Source: Photobacterium carnosum (GTDB lineage Bacteria; Pseudomonadota; Gammaproteobacteria; Enterobacterales; Vibrionaceae). Taken from it: DNA of 52,929 bases. The stretch covers positions 1-52,929 of the forward strand of contig NZ_NPIB01000030.1 of assembly GCF_002849605.1 (NCBI RefSeq), in the 5' to 3' direction. The notes beneath the pieces are model-generated. The model ran no database searches, was not told the origin of the DNA, and saw nothing but the letters and a program-made list of their open reading frames with translations. Shown here in pieces: positions 20,845-30,106 of the stretch. The translations under genes and the position numbers were made by a program. How positions within the stretch are numbered: position 1 is the first letter of the stretch; the number at the start of each line of letters is the position of its first letter.

Positions 20845-21825
20845 TTACACATCCAACTCAGCAGGAATTTTAGCTAATGCTTGCTGCACGACTTCAATAC
20901 CCGCCCCTGGCTTATGAGCATTTTCACTAATATAACGACGCCATTGACGTGCACCAGGCATACTTTGGAATAAACCTAGCATATGACGAGTAATATGGCC
21001 TAAGCATGAACCATTGGCTAACTGACGTTCAATGTAAGGATACATCGCTTCAATGACTTCACGACGTTTCATTACTGGACGCTCACTGCCAAATAAACGT
21101 TGATCGACTTCTGCCATTAAATATGGACTTTGGTAAGCTTCACGACCCACCATGACACCATCCATATATTTAAGATGCTGTTCCATTTCTTCAAAGGTTT
21201 TAATACCACCATTGATAGCCATGGTTAACTGTGGAAAATCTTGCTTTAATTGATATACGCGCGGGTAATCTAAAGGTGGAACTTCACGGTTTTCTTTTGG
21301 ACTCAAGCCTTTAAGCCATGCTTTACGGGCGTGAATAGTAAAATTATCACAACCGCCTTTTTCTGACACAGTTTGAATAAAGTGGCTTAGAAATTCATAA
21401 GAATCTTGCTCATCAATACCGATACGCGTTTTAACTGTTACAGGAATGTCGGCCACTTCACGCATTGCAGCAACACACTGTGCCACCAGCTCAGCCTCAC
21501 CCATTAAACAAGCACCAAACATGCCGTTTTGAACACGATCAGACGGACAACCTACATTTAAGTTGATCTCATTATAACCACGATCTGCGGCTAGTTTTGC
21601 ACAACGAGCAAGATCAACCGGATTTGAACCACCAAGTTGTAATGCTAATGGATGCTCTTCTTCGTTATAAGAAAGAAAATCACCTTTACCATGAATAATT
21701 GCACCAGTCGTTACCATTTCAGTATACAACAGAGCTTCTTTACTCATTAGACGATGAAAATAACGGCAATGACGATCAGTCCAATCCAGCATGGGGGCAA
21801 CAGAAAAACGAGCAGAAGGGTACAT
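20845..21825 (-). CDS. dusA: tRNA-dihydrouridine(20/20a) synthase DusA
   Basis: FMN enzyme that reduces U20/U20a of tRNAs to dihydrouridine with NADPH. The 326-aa protein has [18 protein letters not shown] at the N-terminus, the catalytic cysteine in [20 protein letters not shown], and the [17 protein letters not shown] and [12 protein letters not shown] blocks specific to DusA. The ATG at 21825 is chosen because the conserved region begins four residues later and AAGGA lies 11 nt upstream; the frame continues 23 codons further but that part has no family similarity. The leader can form two hairpins (separate entries). Confidence 0.94.
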   Translation of the reverse strand: MYPSARFSVAPMLDWTDRHCRYFHRLMSKEALLYTEMVTTGAIIHGKGDFLSYNEEEHPLALQLGGSNPVDLARCAKLAADRGYNEINLNVGCPSDRVQNGMFGACLMGEAELVAQCVAAMREVADIPVTVKTRIGIDEQDSYEFLSHFIQTVSEKGGCDNFTIHARKAWLKGLSPKENREVPPLDYPRVYQLKQDFPQLTMAINGGIKTFEEMEQHLKYMDGVMVGREAYQSPYLMAEVDQRLFGSERPVMKRREVIEAMYPYIERQLANGSCLGHITRHMLGLFQSMPGARQWRRYISENAHKPGAGIEVVQQALAKIPAELDV

Positions 21826-21846
21826 GTAACAACATTCCTTACATAT

Positions 21847-21872
21847 TAAGTGGTTATGGCAAATACCACTTA
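21847..21872 (-). promoter_or_regulatory. Hairpin just before the dusA ribosome binding site
   Basis: TAAGTGGT and ACCACTTA form a perfect 8-bp stem with a 10-nt loop, ending 6 nt before the AAGGA of dusA. It may influence translation; the function is inferred. Confidence 0.4.
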
Positions 21873-21930
21873 CGGGTATTGCAATATACTTCATCCGATG
21901 TCGATTTTTGTTTTCGATAAGGGACGGATG

Positions 21931-21961
21931 AGGGACAGTTTAGGAGGCATAAACGGTCCCT
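21931..21961 (-). promoter_or_regulatory. Second hairpin in the dusA leader
   Basis: AGGGAC-N-GTTTA pairs with TAAAC-N-GTCCCT (11 bp, one mismatch, 7-nt loop). It lies downstream of a likely dusA promoter (-10 TAGAAT followed by CCGCGCC near 21980), so it would be in the mRNA. No T run follows on the minus strand, so it is not an ordinary terminator. Confidence 0.4.
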
Positions 21962-22100
21962 AAAATATCTTTTGAGGCGCGGATTCTACCCTAAAATGAC
22001 TATTGTCACCATGATTAGACGGGGATCACCCTCAACCCATGATCGGTTTAACAATGCTTTAAAATACGGAAGACAATATCAAGTAAGGTATATAAACAAG

Positions 22101-22130
22101 AAAAGCCATATTCAAATAAATATGGCTTTT
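22101..22130. terminator. Terminator of the triple-RidA gene
   Basis: Perfect AAAAGCCATAT/ATATGGCTTTT 11-bp stem with an 8-nt loop, 35 bp after the stop of the triple-RidA gene. Confidence 0.75.
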
Positions 22131-22164
22131 TATAATCAGAAAATTATTTATAGCGACTCTTTTA

Positions 22165-23427
22165 TTACACTTCAGGCGGAGTACCTTCCGCGTTAGATAC
22201 AATCGCATCCATTTGTACTAAAGCATCCATTGCGATGGCTGAAACACCAATGGTTGTTCTTGCTGGAAGATTATCATTAAAGAATGTTGTATAAACATCA
22301 TTAACAGCATCAAGGTCAGCCATATTTTTTAGTTGAATGTTTACCTTAACAATATCATCCATAACATGATTAACACTTTCAACTATCGCTTTGATATTAG
22401 TTAAACATTGTCTTGCTTGTTCATTAACGCCACCGTCAACAATATTACCCGTCATCGAATTTAACGGTAATTGCGCAGAAATATTACTGTAATGCGAAAA
22501 CGCAACTGTTTGGGTTGATAACGACGTTTGAGGTGCATTATGGGTGTTATTCGCTTTAATGACCAAGCCATGACGATCTTCAACCGCTTGTGGTGGTGTT
22601 CCATCGCCATGAGAAACCGTTGCATCAATCTGTACTAATGCGCCCATAGGTAAACCTTCAACAACGATCACTGAGCGGGCTGGCATATAACCGCAAGTGC
22701 GAGCAATGGCAGAGTCAGGGAAATAACGGCTATATATTTCATTAATAGCTTCAATATCAGCAAGGTTTTCAAGATAAATATTAATTTTAACGATATCGTC
22801 AGCAGGAACGTCGATCGCTTCTAGAATACTCTTAATATTTTTTAAACATTGTCCAGTCTGCTCTTTTACGCCACCAGCAATAATATTCCCGGTTTTAGGA
22901 TCAAGCGGTAATTGTGCTGAAATGTGGTTGTAATGTGAAAAAGCGACGGTTTGGGTCGATACATCACTATTTGGGGCATTTGCTGTATTTCGAGCAATTT
23001 TGACAAGATCACAAGGAGCTTGTGTTCCTGAGCCTTCACCATTTGAAATCACTGCATCCATTTGAACTAATACCGCGTCCATTGGCAACGCAGCGACACT
23101 CATGACAGTACGAGTAGGCAAGTAACGAGGGAAAAAAGTAGCGTAAACATCATCAACAATATCAAGATCTTTGATATTTTTAAGATACACATTGATTTTG
23201 ATAACATCATGCATCGCATGATCAATACTTTCGACAATAGCCTTAATATTCTTTAGGCATTGTTCTGCCTGTTCTTTAACTCCACCTTCAACAATTTTTC
23301 CACTGTTAACATCAAGAGGTAATTGCGCTGAAATATTATTGTAATGCGAAAAAGCAACAGTTTGTGTTGCAACCAAATCGCGGGGTGCTGTTACTGTATT
23401 TCGTGAGGATTTTATAATACTGCCCAT
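22165..23427 (-). CDS. Triple RidA (YjgF/UK114) domain protein
   Basis: A 420-aa cytosolic protein made of three tandem RidA-like domains (about residues 1-133, 142-277, 287-420). Each has TQTVAFSHY-N-ISAQLPL, a GGV-EQ--QCL-NIK block and a C-terminal VQ(M/I)DA strand. RidA proteins deaminate reactive enamine/imine intermediates and work as trimers with active sites between subunits, so one chain may fold as a complete trimer. The conserved active-site Arg is kept in all three domains (R106, R251, R390). The residue aligned by eye with E. coli RidA Glu120 is Gln in each, so the activity may differ. Domain 2 carries an insertion (SAIARTCGYMPARS). The ATG has GAGAG upstream. It is a single-gene unit. 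Confidence 0.85.
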   Translation of the reverse strand: MGSIIKSSRNTVTAPRDLVATQTVAFSHYNNISAQLPLDVNSGKIVEGGVKEQAEQCLKNIKAIVESIDHAMHDVIKINVYLKNIKDLDIVDDVYATFFPRYLPTRTVMSVAALPMDAVLVQMDAVISNGEGSGTQAPCDLVKIARNTANAPNSDVSTQTVAFSHYNHISAQLPLDPKTGNIIAGGVKEQTGQCLKNIKSILEAIDVPADDIVKINIYLENLADIEAINEIYSRYFPDSAIARTCGYMPARSVIVVEGLPMGALVQIDATVSHGDGTPPQAVEDRHGLVIKANNTHNAPQTSLSTQTVAFSHYSNISAQLPLNSMTGNIVDGGVNEQARQCLTNIKAIVESVNHVMDDIVKVNIQLKNMADLDAVNDVYTTFFNDNLPARTTIGVSAIAMDALVQMDAIVSNAEGTPPEV

Positions 23428-23675
23428 CTCATCTCTCTTTATATATTAAATAAGGACGAGATAATATTGCAGATCATTGGCAAGTAAAAAACCGCTTTCA
23501 TCACAACTTATTAAATCTTCTAAATAATTGTATTTTATAAAAACAATCTAAATCTTTCATTCTTAGACTACAGAACTAAAATTTATATTTATTTACTAAT
23601 TCAATATATTGCACCATTTATAACGAGGTTCAATATTTAGCAATTAATATCTAATGCCTATTTTTTCATAACAAA

Positions 23676-23704
23676 AAAGGCCTTGAACATTGTTCAAGGC
23701 CTTT
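23676..23704 (-). terminator. Terminator of the 27-codon gene
   Basis: Perfect 13-bp stem AAAGGCCTTGAAC/GTTCAAGGCCTTT with a 3-nt loop; the minus strand ends in a T run. It lies 51 bp after the small gene. Confidence 0.9.
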
Positions 23705-23755
23705 CTCTAAATTCTTGTTAACTAAAAGGTCTATAACTGACCTTGTTGCAAGACT

Positions 23756-23839
23756 TTACTTAGTCATATTACCGCTTTTGTACATTGTAGAAAATACTGG
23801 CGTGTAAAGTGCAACAATTTTAGTAATGATACCTGACAT
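23756..23839 (-). CDS. Small protein, 27 aa, unknown function
   Basis: A short frame starting MSGIITKIVALYTPVF and ending SGNMTK, too short for routine gene calling. Support: AAGG 9 nt before the ATG, a strong dedicated terminator downstream and a good promoter about 95 bp upstream. The first two thirds could form one amphipathic or membrane-associated helix broken by a proline; the end is polar and basic. It is not recognised. It might be a membrane-active small protein, a leader peptide or an accidental frame in a small RNA. Confidence 0.5.
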   Translation of the reverse strand: MSGIITKIVALYTPVFSTMYKSGNMTK

Positions 23840-23930
23840 TGATTTTTACCTTAAATAATTAAGCTTGTTATATATAACCATTACCTAATTATTAAATAGT
23901 TAAGGCGTCGGTCACGTTTCGTTGGGCGTC

Positions 23931-23958
23931 ATTATAGGTATTTTAAACAACTTGAGAA
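23931..23958 (-). promoter_or_regulatory. Promoter of the 27-codon gene, rRNA-P1-like start region
   Basis: Minus strand: -35 TTCTCA (23953-23958), 16-bp spacer, perfect -10 TATAAT (23931-23936), then GACGCCCAACGAAACG. The GCCCAACGA-ACG stretch matches the discriminator of the rrn P1 promoter at 864-891 at the same distance from the -10. A T-rich tract upstream could act as an UP element. The remaining 23960-24370 is AT-rich and shows no gene I can support. Confidence 0.6.
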
Positions 23959-24400
23959 ATGAAAAAAAATGCAACCTTGGCATTAGTTTTTGTAATGCTT
24001 TAATAATCGTGTTTTTAAGATACGTAACAACCCAATATTCAGTACGTTCTAGCACAATCACACTGTTTTACAGTAACTATTCTAGCGCTTAAACGTATAG
24101 AAATCTGACGTTTAATCTAAATAATATTTATAGAACAGCATTAATTATGCGAATAATACATCCCTACGTCCTTATAGAAAATCTATTGCAATTCAATGTG
24201 GTTTACTAAACTTTATAATAAAAATTTATAATCATTAAAACTCAAAGCCTCTTTTTTGCGACATCTGCTTTTTTCTATCACTTTATAACGTGATCATTTA
24301 CACGGAATCTTTTTCCTTATAACAGTTAATAGCTAAGTGTGAGTATGTTTTTAGACAGCTGTGATAAAATAAAACCTTAATGACGTTTTTCTGAGGCTCT

Positions 24401-24853
24401 ATGACGGTTCAAACTCAACTGCTAGCGAAAGCACAACAGCTCTGTGAGCAACGAGGGGTTAGAATGACCCCGCAGCGATTAAAAGTACTGGCACTGATCA
24501 TTAATCATCATAGTTCTATTAGTGCTTATGAGTTACTCGATTTACTCAAAATATCAGAACCCCAAGCGAAACCGCCTACGGTTTATCGCGCGTTAGATTT
24601 TCTATTAGCACAAGGGTTTGTTCATAAAGTTGAATCAACCAATAGCTATATTGCGTGTTGCGTACTTGGCCATGCGGATCATTGTTCACAACTATTAATT
24701 TGTGATGAATGTGGGTTTGTTGAAGAAATCCATGATGATGAACTGGCAAAACTTTTACGCCAAAAATCAGAACAATATGGTTTCATGATCAAGCACCACG
24801 TGGTTGAAAGCCATGGCATTTGTCATAAATGTCAGCAAACTAAAAACGCATGA
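24401..24853 (+). CDS. zur: Zinc uptake regulator Zur (Fur family)
   Basis: A 150-aa repressor of zinc uptake genes that binds DNA when loaded with Zn. The winged-helix part (about 1-85) includes GVRMTPQRLKVLALI and PPTVYRALDFLLAQGFVHKVES, where Zur-type PPTVYRAL distinguishes it from Fur. The structural zinc ligands are C101-x2-C104 and C141-x2-C144, and the GHADHCSQLLICDECG regulatory block is present. GAGG precedes the ATG. It is monocistronic here. A weak CCATC/GATGG hairpin after the stop could be its terminator. Confidence 0.93.
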   Translation: MTVQTQLLAKAQQLCEQRGVRMTPQRLKVLALIINHHSSISAYELLDLLKISEPQAKPPTVYRALDFLLAQGFVHKVESTNSYIACCVLGHADHCSQLLICDECGFVEEIHDDELAKLLRQKSEQYGFMIKHHVVESHGICHKCQQTKNA

Positions 24854-25075
24854 TTGTCCAATAGTGCTGTCACCATCAGTGATGGCACCTTCTGATATTT
24901 TCTCCCCCCTCCTTGCAGCGCCTTTCTCTTTAAAATAAATTATCGTTAACTCAAACATAAAAGCACAATAAAAAACTACTCATTGTCATAAATTCGATCT
25001 AGACTAAATTCGCAATAAGCACCTAGTTACCTATTGATTGTAACTACTACGATTAGTCTATAAGGGAAGACGTAA

Positions 25076-25282
25076 ATGAGTAAACTGACTGGAACCGTAA
25101 AGTGGTTCAACGATGATAAAGGCTTTGGTTTTATTTCTGCTGCCGATGGTAAAGACGTTTTTGTTCATTTCAGTGCTATTCAGGCACAAGGACGTAAAAC
25201 TTTACGTGAAGGCCAAAATGTTGAATTTATCGTCACTGATGGTCAGAAAGGCCCGCAAGCTAGCGACGTTATCACACTATAA
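25076..25282 (+). CDS. CspA-family cold-shock protein
   Basis: A 68-aa single cold-shock domain that binds RNA or single-stranded DNA and unfolds mRNA structure. The RNP1 (KGFGFI) and RNP2 (VFVHFSAI) motifs are intact and WFND is present. An AAGGGAAGA ribosome binding site precedes the ATG. The long cold-box leader of cspA is not evident in the 220 bp upstream, so it may be a constitutive or stationary-phase paralogue; which paralogue is not clear. Confidence 0.93.
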   Translation: MSKLTGTVKWFNDDKGFGFISAADGKDVFVHFSAIQAQGRKTLREGQNVEFIVTDGQKGPQASDVITL

Positions 25283-25304
25283 TTAAGCTAACGCCAAAAA
25301 TAAA

Positions 25305-25337
25305 AAAACGCCGCAATCATCACGATTGCGGCGTTTT
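25305..25337. terminator. Bidirectional terminator between csp and pgi
   Basis: Perfect 14-bp stem AAAACGCCGCAATC/GATTGCGGCGTTTT with a 5-nt loop between convergent genes. Confidence 0.92.
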
Positions 25338-25373
25338 ATTTTATCGGTCAATTACATTAACCAATAATAGGCA

Positions 25374-27026
25374 TTATGCACGCCATTGTTTGAATGCATT
25401 AATCAAACCATTAGTTGAACTATCGTGGCTTACAACACCCTCGTTGCTATTTAGCTCAGGTAAAATTTGGTTAGCCAATTGCTTACCAAGTTCTACGCCC
25501 CACTGGTCAAAACTACAGATGTTCCAAATAACACCTTGGGTAAAGATTTTATGCTCATACAATGCGATTAGTGCACCTAATGTGTATGGCGTAATTTCTT
25601 TAAGCAGAATAGAGTTAGTTGGACGATTACCTTCAAAAACTTTAAATTCAGCTAGCTCATCAATTTCTGCTTGTGATTTACCTGCAGCAACAAACTCAGC
25701 TTCTACTGTCTCGCGACTCTTACCAAATGCTAATGCTTCAGTTTGTGCGAAGAAGTTAGCCATTAGTTTAGGGTGATGATCACCTAATGGATTATGGCTA
25801 ATAGCTGGTGCAATAAAGTCACATGGAATTAACTTCGTGCCTTGGTGAATAAGTTGATAGAACGCGTGTTGACCATTCGTTCCTGGCTCACCCCAAATGA
25901 TAGGACCTGTTTGGTAATCCACTGGCTTACCACCACGATCGACATATTTACCATTTGATTCCATGTTACCTTGCTGGAAGTAAGCAGGGAAACGGTGCAT
26001 GTATTGATCGTAAGGTAGGATCGCTTCAGTTTCTGCGCCGTGGAAGTTGTTATACCAAATACCAATTAACGCTAGAATTACAGGTAATTTTTGCTCTAGT
26101 GGCGCGGTTGCAAAATGATTATCCATTGCATGACCACCTTCCAATAACTTAACGAAGTTATCAAAACCTACCGCCAAGCTAATAGAAAGACCAATTGCAG
26201 ACCATAGTGAGTAACGACCACCAACCCAATCCCAGAACTCAAACATGTTATCAGTATCGATACCAAATTCAGCCACAGATTCTGCATTAGTAGAGAGCGC
26301 AGCAAAGTGTTTTGCAACGTGTGCTTTATCTTCCGCCATTGCTAAGAACCAATCACGCGCAGACAATGCGTTAGTCATCGTTTCTTGAGTAGTAAAGGTT
26401 TTAGATGCAATTAAGAATAACGTTGTTTCAGGATTTAAGTCTTTTAGCGTTTCAACAATGTGTGTCGCATCAACGTTAGAAACAAAGTGCATGTTTAGGC
26501 GTGTTTTGTACGCTGCTAATGCTTCTGAAACCATGTAAGGGCCAAGATCTGAACCACCAATACCGATATTAACGACATCAGTGATTTCTTTGCCGGTGTA
26601 ACCTTTCCACTCGCCACTTACAATACGGTTAGTGAAACGTTCCATCTTCGCTAATACTGCATTTACTGCAGGCATAACATCTTTGCCATCAACAATGATT
26701 GGCGTATTGCTACGGTTACGTAACGCAACATGTAGTACAGCACGATCTTCAGTACGGTTAATTTTCACACCGTTGAACATATCCGCAATAGCAGCATCAA
26801 GCTCAGTTTCTTTTGCTAATGCAAACAACTTAGTCAAAGTTTCTTCTGTGATCAGGTTCTTAGAGTAATCTAATAAAATATCAGAACCAAACTGGGCAGA
26901 AAACTTGGCAAAACGCTCGCTATCATTTGCAAATAAATCACTTAATTCAAAATCTTGAGCTTGTTCAAAATGCGCAGTCAGTGCTTGCCACGCTTTAGTT
27001 TGCGTTGGATTAATATTCTTTAACAT
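25374..27026 (-). CDS. pgi: Glucose-6-phosphate isomerase
   Basis: Interconverts glucose-6-phosphate and fructose-6-phosphate in glycolysis and gluconeogenesis. The 550-aa length matches E. coli Pgi (549). Signatures include [19 protein letters not shown], the sugar isomerase motif [14 protein letters not shown], the catalytic Glu segment QGNMESNGK, the catalytic His in [14 protein letters not shown], and the C-terminal [13 protein letters not shown] with the active-site Lys. Monocistronic, with nearly 400 bp of upstream DNA holding a palindrome (separate entry). Confidence 0.98.
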   Translation of the reverse strand: MLKNINPTQTKAWQALTAHFEQAQDFELSDLFANDSERFAKFSAQFGSDILLDYSKNLITEETLTKLFALAKETELDAAIADMFNGVKINRTEDRAVLHVALRNRSNTPIIVDGKDVMPAVNAVLAKMERFTNRIVSGEWKGYTGKEITDVVNIGIGGSDLGPYMVSEALAAYKTRLNMHFVSNVDATHIVETLKDLNPETTLFLIASKTFTTQETMTNALSARDWFLAMAEDKAHVAKHFAALSTNAESVAEFGIDTDNMFEFWDWVGGRYSLWSAIGLSISLAVGFDNFVKLLEGGHAMDNHFATAPLEQKLPVILALIGIWYNNFHGAETEAILPYDQYMHRFPAYFQQGNMESNGKYVDRGGKPVDYQTGPIIWGEPGTNGQHAFYQLIHQGTKLIPCDFIAPAISHNPLGDHHPKLMANFFAQTEALAFGKSRETVEAEFVAAGKSQAEIDELAEFKVFEGNRPTNSILLKEITPYTLGALIALYEHKIFTQGVIWNICSFDQWGVELGKQLANQILPELNSNEGVVSHDSSTNGLINAFKQWRA

Positions 27027-27152
27027 AATAATGTTCCTGATTTTGTTATGTTCATCCCTCGAAGCATACCGCCTTCGAAAGATCCTCGATCTATGCTATA
27101 CAACCTAAAATGCTAGGTCTCTAATAATAAGGTTATCTGTTACAACCAATTA

Positions 27153-27177
27153 TGACGCTAATATCGTATTATCGTCA
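27153..27177. promoter_or_regulatory. 25-bp imperfect palindrome upstream of pgi
   Basis: TGACG and CGTCA end arms flank an AT-rich centre (AATAT...TATTAT); about 20 of 25 positions are symmetric. It lies about 130 bp upstream of the pgi start and could be an operator; no regulator is assigned. The rest of 27027-27383 is AT-rich, with a small TCGAAG/CTTCGA hairpin near 27056-27075 in the pgi leader. Confidence 0.35.
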
Positions 27178-27383
27178 TTGCGTCAGGTCACGAAAATATG
27201 ATGCATCATACCTGTATTTATCAGCAAGATGATAATGGTAATCACTAATTAAACTAAAAGGTTTCACCGATAAATAAAGAGTAATGGTATATCAAAGGCT
27301 TTATCAAAGATTAAAGAATACCAAAATGATACTGGCAGATAACAGGCCGCGATTACTCTTCAAGGTAAATAGTAAATTTTAAC

Positions 27384-27413
27384 CAAAAAAAAGCCGCAGG
27401 TTAAACCCACGAC
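27384..27413 (-). terminator. Terminator of the dnaB-alr operon
   Basis: On the minus strand GTCGTGGGTT pairs with AACCTGCGGC (some G-T pairs), followed by eight T. It begins 10 bp after the alr stop. Confidence 0.75.
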
Positions 27414-27422
27414 TCGTCTTTT

Positions 27423-28502
27423 TTATGAATAAGTCATTGCCACTCGAGGAGTTAACTTAGTCATTAATTCATAAGCAATAACACCTGTATATTGTGCTAT
27501 CACTTCAGCAGGTAAACCTTTACCCCATAAAATAGCTTCATCACCTACTTTATCGGTCGCATTCGGTCCTAAATCTACTGTCAACATATCCATTGAAACA
27601 CGCCCAGCCGTTGGCACAATCCGACCATTAACCATCACTGGTGTACCATTAGGCGCACAACGTGGATAGCCATCACCATAACCAATAGCAATAACACCCA
27701 TTTTGGTATCTTGCTCACAGGTCCAAATGCCACCATAACCGACTTGTTCACCTTTTTTAACGTCACGAACAGCAATTAAGCTCGATGTTAACGTCATAAC
27801 CGGTTGTAGATTATAGTTTGATGCCGAACGTTCTAATTCATCAAATGGTGACACGCCATACATAATAATGCCCGGACGGATCCATTCAAAATGACTATCA
27901 GGCCACGCTAAAATACCCGCTGATGCTGCTAATGAACGCTCACCTTGGTAAGGCTTGGTCAAGGTTGAAAAACACGCAATTTGATTAACGGTAATATCAC
28001 TATTTAGATTATCAGCATTACCAAAATGACTAATAAAACGTAATGGCTTAGCAACATTATCGCAGTCATTTAAGCGTTGCATAAACTCAGGCACTTGCTC
28101 TGGGCGTAATCCAAGTCGGTGCATGCCTGTGTCTATTTTTACCCATACACGTACGGGTGCATCTAACTCAGCCTGTTCTAACGCTTCCAGCTGTTCAATC
28201 GAATGCACTACGGTATGAATATTATTAATCACCAATACTGGAAGATCTGTTGGCGCATAAAAACCTTCTAATAATAAGATCGGTTTTACCACGCCACCAG
28301 CGCGTAGTATTAAAGCTTCTTCTATACGTGCCACACCATAAGCATCAACATCGATAAGGCTTTTCGCCACATCTAACAACCCGTGTCCGTATGCATTAGC
28401 TTTAACAACCGCTAAAATTTTACTCTTTGGTGCCTGCAGGCGGATTTGACTCAGATTATGTGCCAAAGCTTGGGTATCAATATGTGCAGTTGCAGCTTTC
28501 AT
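27423..28502 (-). CDS. alr: Alanine racemase
   Basis: PLP enzyme that makes D-alanine for peptidoglycan. The 359-aa protein has the cofactor lysine K34 in [11 protein letters not shown], the second catalytic tyrosine in [10 protein letters not shown], and [11 protein letters not shown], all family signatures. E. coli Alr is also 359 aa. It follows dnaB by 26 nt in one operon, the order found in E. coli and vibrios. Confidence 0.97.
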   Translation of the reverse strand: MKAATAHIDTQALAHNLSQIRLQAPKSKILAVVKANAYGHGLLDVAKSLIDVDAYGVARIEEALILRAGGVVKPILLLEGFYAPTDLPVLVINNIHTVVHSIEQLEALEQAELDAPVRVWVKIDTGMHRLGLRPEQVPEFMQRLNDCDNVAKPLRFISHFGNADNLNSDITVNQIACFSTLTKPYQGERSLAASAGILAWPDSHFEWIRPGIIMYGVSPFDELERSASNYNLQPVMTLTSSLIAVRDVKKGEQVGYGGIWTCEQDTKMGVIAIGYGDGYPRCAPNGTPVMVNGRIVPTAGRVSMDMLTVDLGPNATDKVGDEAILWGKGLPAEVIAQYTGVIAYELMTKLTPRVAMTYS

Positions 28503-28528
28503 CCAATATCCTAAATAATTTTTAAGGC

Positions 28529-29926
28529 TTACTCTTCATCAAAGGCTGGACCAGCATAGTTATCAAAGCGAGAGAACTGGCCTTGGAACGTTAAACGCAC
28601 AGTACCAATTGGACCATTACGTTGTTTACCTAAGATGATTTCAGCGATCCCTTTAAGGGCACTGTCTTCGTGATAAACCTCATCACGGTATATGAACATG
28701 ATTAAGTCAGCATCCTGCTCGATGGCGCCAGATTCACGCAGATCAGAGTTAACAGGACGCTTATCTGCCCGTTGCTCTAACGAACGGTTAAGCTGAGAGA
28801 GGGCAACAACAGGCACATTTAATTCTTTCGCTAATGCTTTAAGCGAACGTGAGATTTCAGCAATCTCTAACGTACGGTTTTCTTGTAGTCCTGGCACACG
28901 CATCAACTGAAGGTAGTCGATCATGATCATACTAAGACCACCGTGATCACGTGCAATACGACGCGCGCGTGAACGTACTTCTGTTGGTGTTAAGCCGGAA
29001 CTATCATCAATGAACATATTCTTCTTTTGCATCAGAATACCCATTGTTGATGATATCCGTGCCCAATCTTCATCGTCCAATTGTCCGGTACGAATTTTGG
29101 TTTGGTCAACACGAGATAATGATGCCAACATACGCATCATTATCTGTTCTGCGGGCATCTCTAATGAGAAAATCAGCACTGGTTTATCTTGATCCATGGC
29201 TGCATTTTCACATAAGTTCATCGCAAAGGTCGTTTTACCCATAGATGGACGTGCGGCAACAATAATCAAATCAGACCCTTGCAAACCAGCAGTCTTCTTA
29301 TTTAAATCAGTAAAGCCCGTTGAAACACCCGTTACACCATCTTGTGGTGATTGATAAAGCAACTCAATACGTTCAAGCGTACGCTCTAAAATTGTATCAA
29401 CGTTTTGGGGGCCCTCTTTATCATTAGTCCGTTGTTCAGCAATGGCAAAAACTTTACTTTCGGCCATATCCAACAAGTCTTCACTAGTGCGACCTTGTGG
29501 ATCATAACCCGCATCAGCAATTTCATTGGCAACGCCAATCATATCGCGGATCAAAGCTCGCTCACGGACAATATCAGCATACGCTAAAATATTGGCAGCC
29601 GACGGGGTGTTTTTAGCCAATTCAGCAAGGTAAGCAAAACCACCAACACCATCAAGTTTGTCAGACCGCTCAAGATGTTCAGACAGCGTGATCAAATCAA
29701 GTGGCTGTCCACCTTCCAATAAGGCTGCGGTTGCCTCAAAAATAATCCGATGAGGGCGACTGTAGAAATCTTTTGCAACGACTTTTTCAGCAACAGTATC
29801 CCAACGCTCATTATCCAGCATTAAACCGCCAAGTACTGATTGCTCAGCCTCAAGCGAATGCGGTGGCATCTTAATGGCGTCCATTTGATTATCTTTTAAT
29901 TGTTTCGATTTACGATTATCTGTCAT
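28529..29926 (-). CDS. dnaB: Replicative DNA helicase DnaB
   Basis: Hexameric 5'-3' helicase of the replication fork. The N-terminal primase-binding domain ([22 protein letters not shown]) is followed by the RecA-like core with Walker [12 protein letters not shown], the [11 protein letters not shown]alker B and [14 protein letters not shown] motifs. The 465 aa compare with 471 in E. coli, and no intein is present. The first ATG (29926) lacks a clear ribosome binding site; an ATG 14 codons later (MDAIKMPP) is the alternative. It is cotranscribed with alr. Confidence 0.97.
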   Translation of the reverse strand: MTDNRKSKQLKDNQMDAIKMPPHSLEAEQSVLGGLMLDNERWDTVAEKVVAKDFYSRPHRIIFEATAALLEGGQPLDLITLSEHLERSDKLDGVGGFAYLAELAKNTPSAANILAYADIVRERALIRDMIGVANEIADAGYDPQGRTSEDLLDMAESKVFAIAEQRTNDKEGPQNVDTILERTLERIELLYQSPQDGVTGVSTGFTDLNKKTAGLQGSDLIIVAARPSMGKTTFAMNLCENAAMDQDKPVLIFSLEMPAEQIMMRMLASLSRVDQTKIRTGQLDDEDWARISSTMGILMQKKNMFIDDSSGLTPTEVRSRARRIARDHGGLSMIMIDYLQLMRVPGLQENRTLEIAEISRSLKALAKELNVPVVALSQLNRSLEQRADKRPVNSDLRESGAIEQDADLIMFIYRDEVYHEDSALKGIAEIILGKQRNGPIGTVRLTFQGQFSRFDNYAGPAFDEE

Positions 29927-30106
29927 AGCAATTGTGCATTTACCAAAACCAAGAACGGAGCTCGACAGTATAACCTATCCCCTGCCTCTGAGTAGCTATA
30001 AACGATTACGATTGATCACTTGCAACAACAACAATTATCCTCCTTTTTAGTTTTACGAAAAGTATGCTGACGATTCCTAACCAAAAGCTGACAAATTTAC
30101 GCTAGA

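Noticed and set aside
20845..22164. Integrated mobile element at dusA
   Set aside because: dusA is a known phage attachment gene, but it is intact here and no integrase or duplicated end is seen.
21972..22196. 74-codon plus-strand frame between dusA and the triple-RidA gene
   Set aside because: It runs through the dusA promoter region and the terminator and into the end of the RidA gene, with no ribosome binding site.
24854..24915. Strong terminator after zur
   Set aside because: Only a short CCATC/GATGG hairpin without a clear T run is present, so it is mentioned under zur and not listed.
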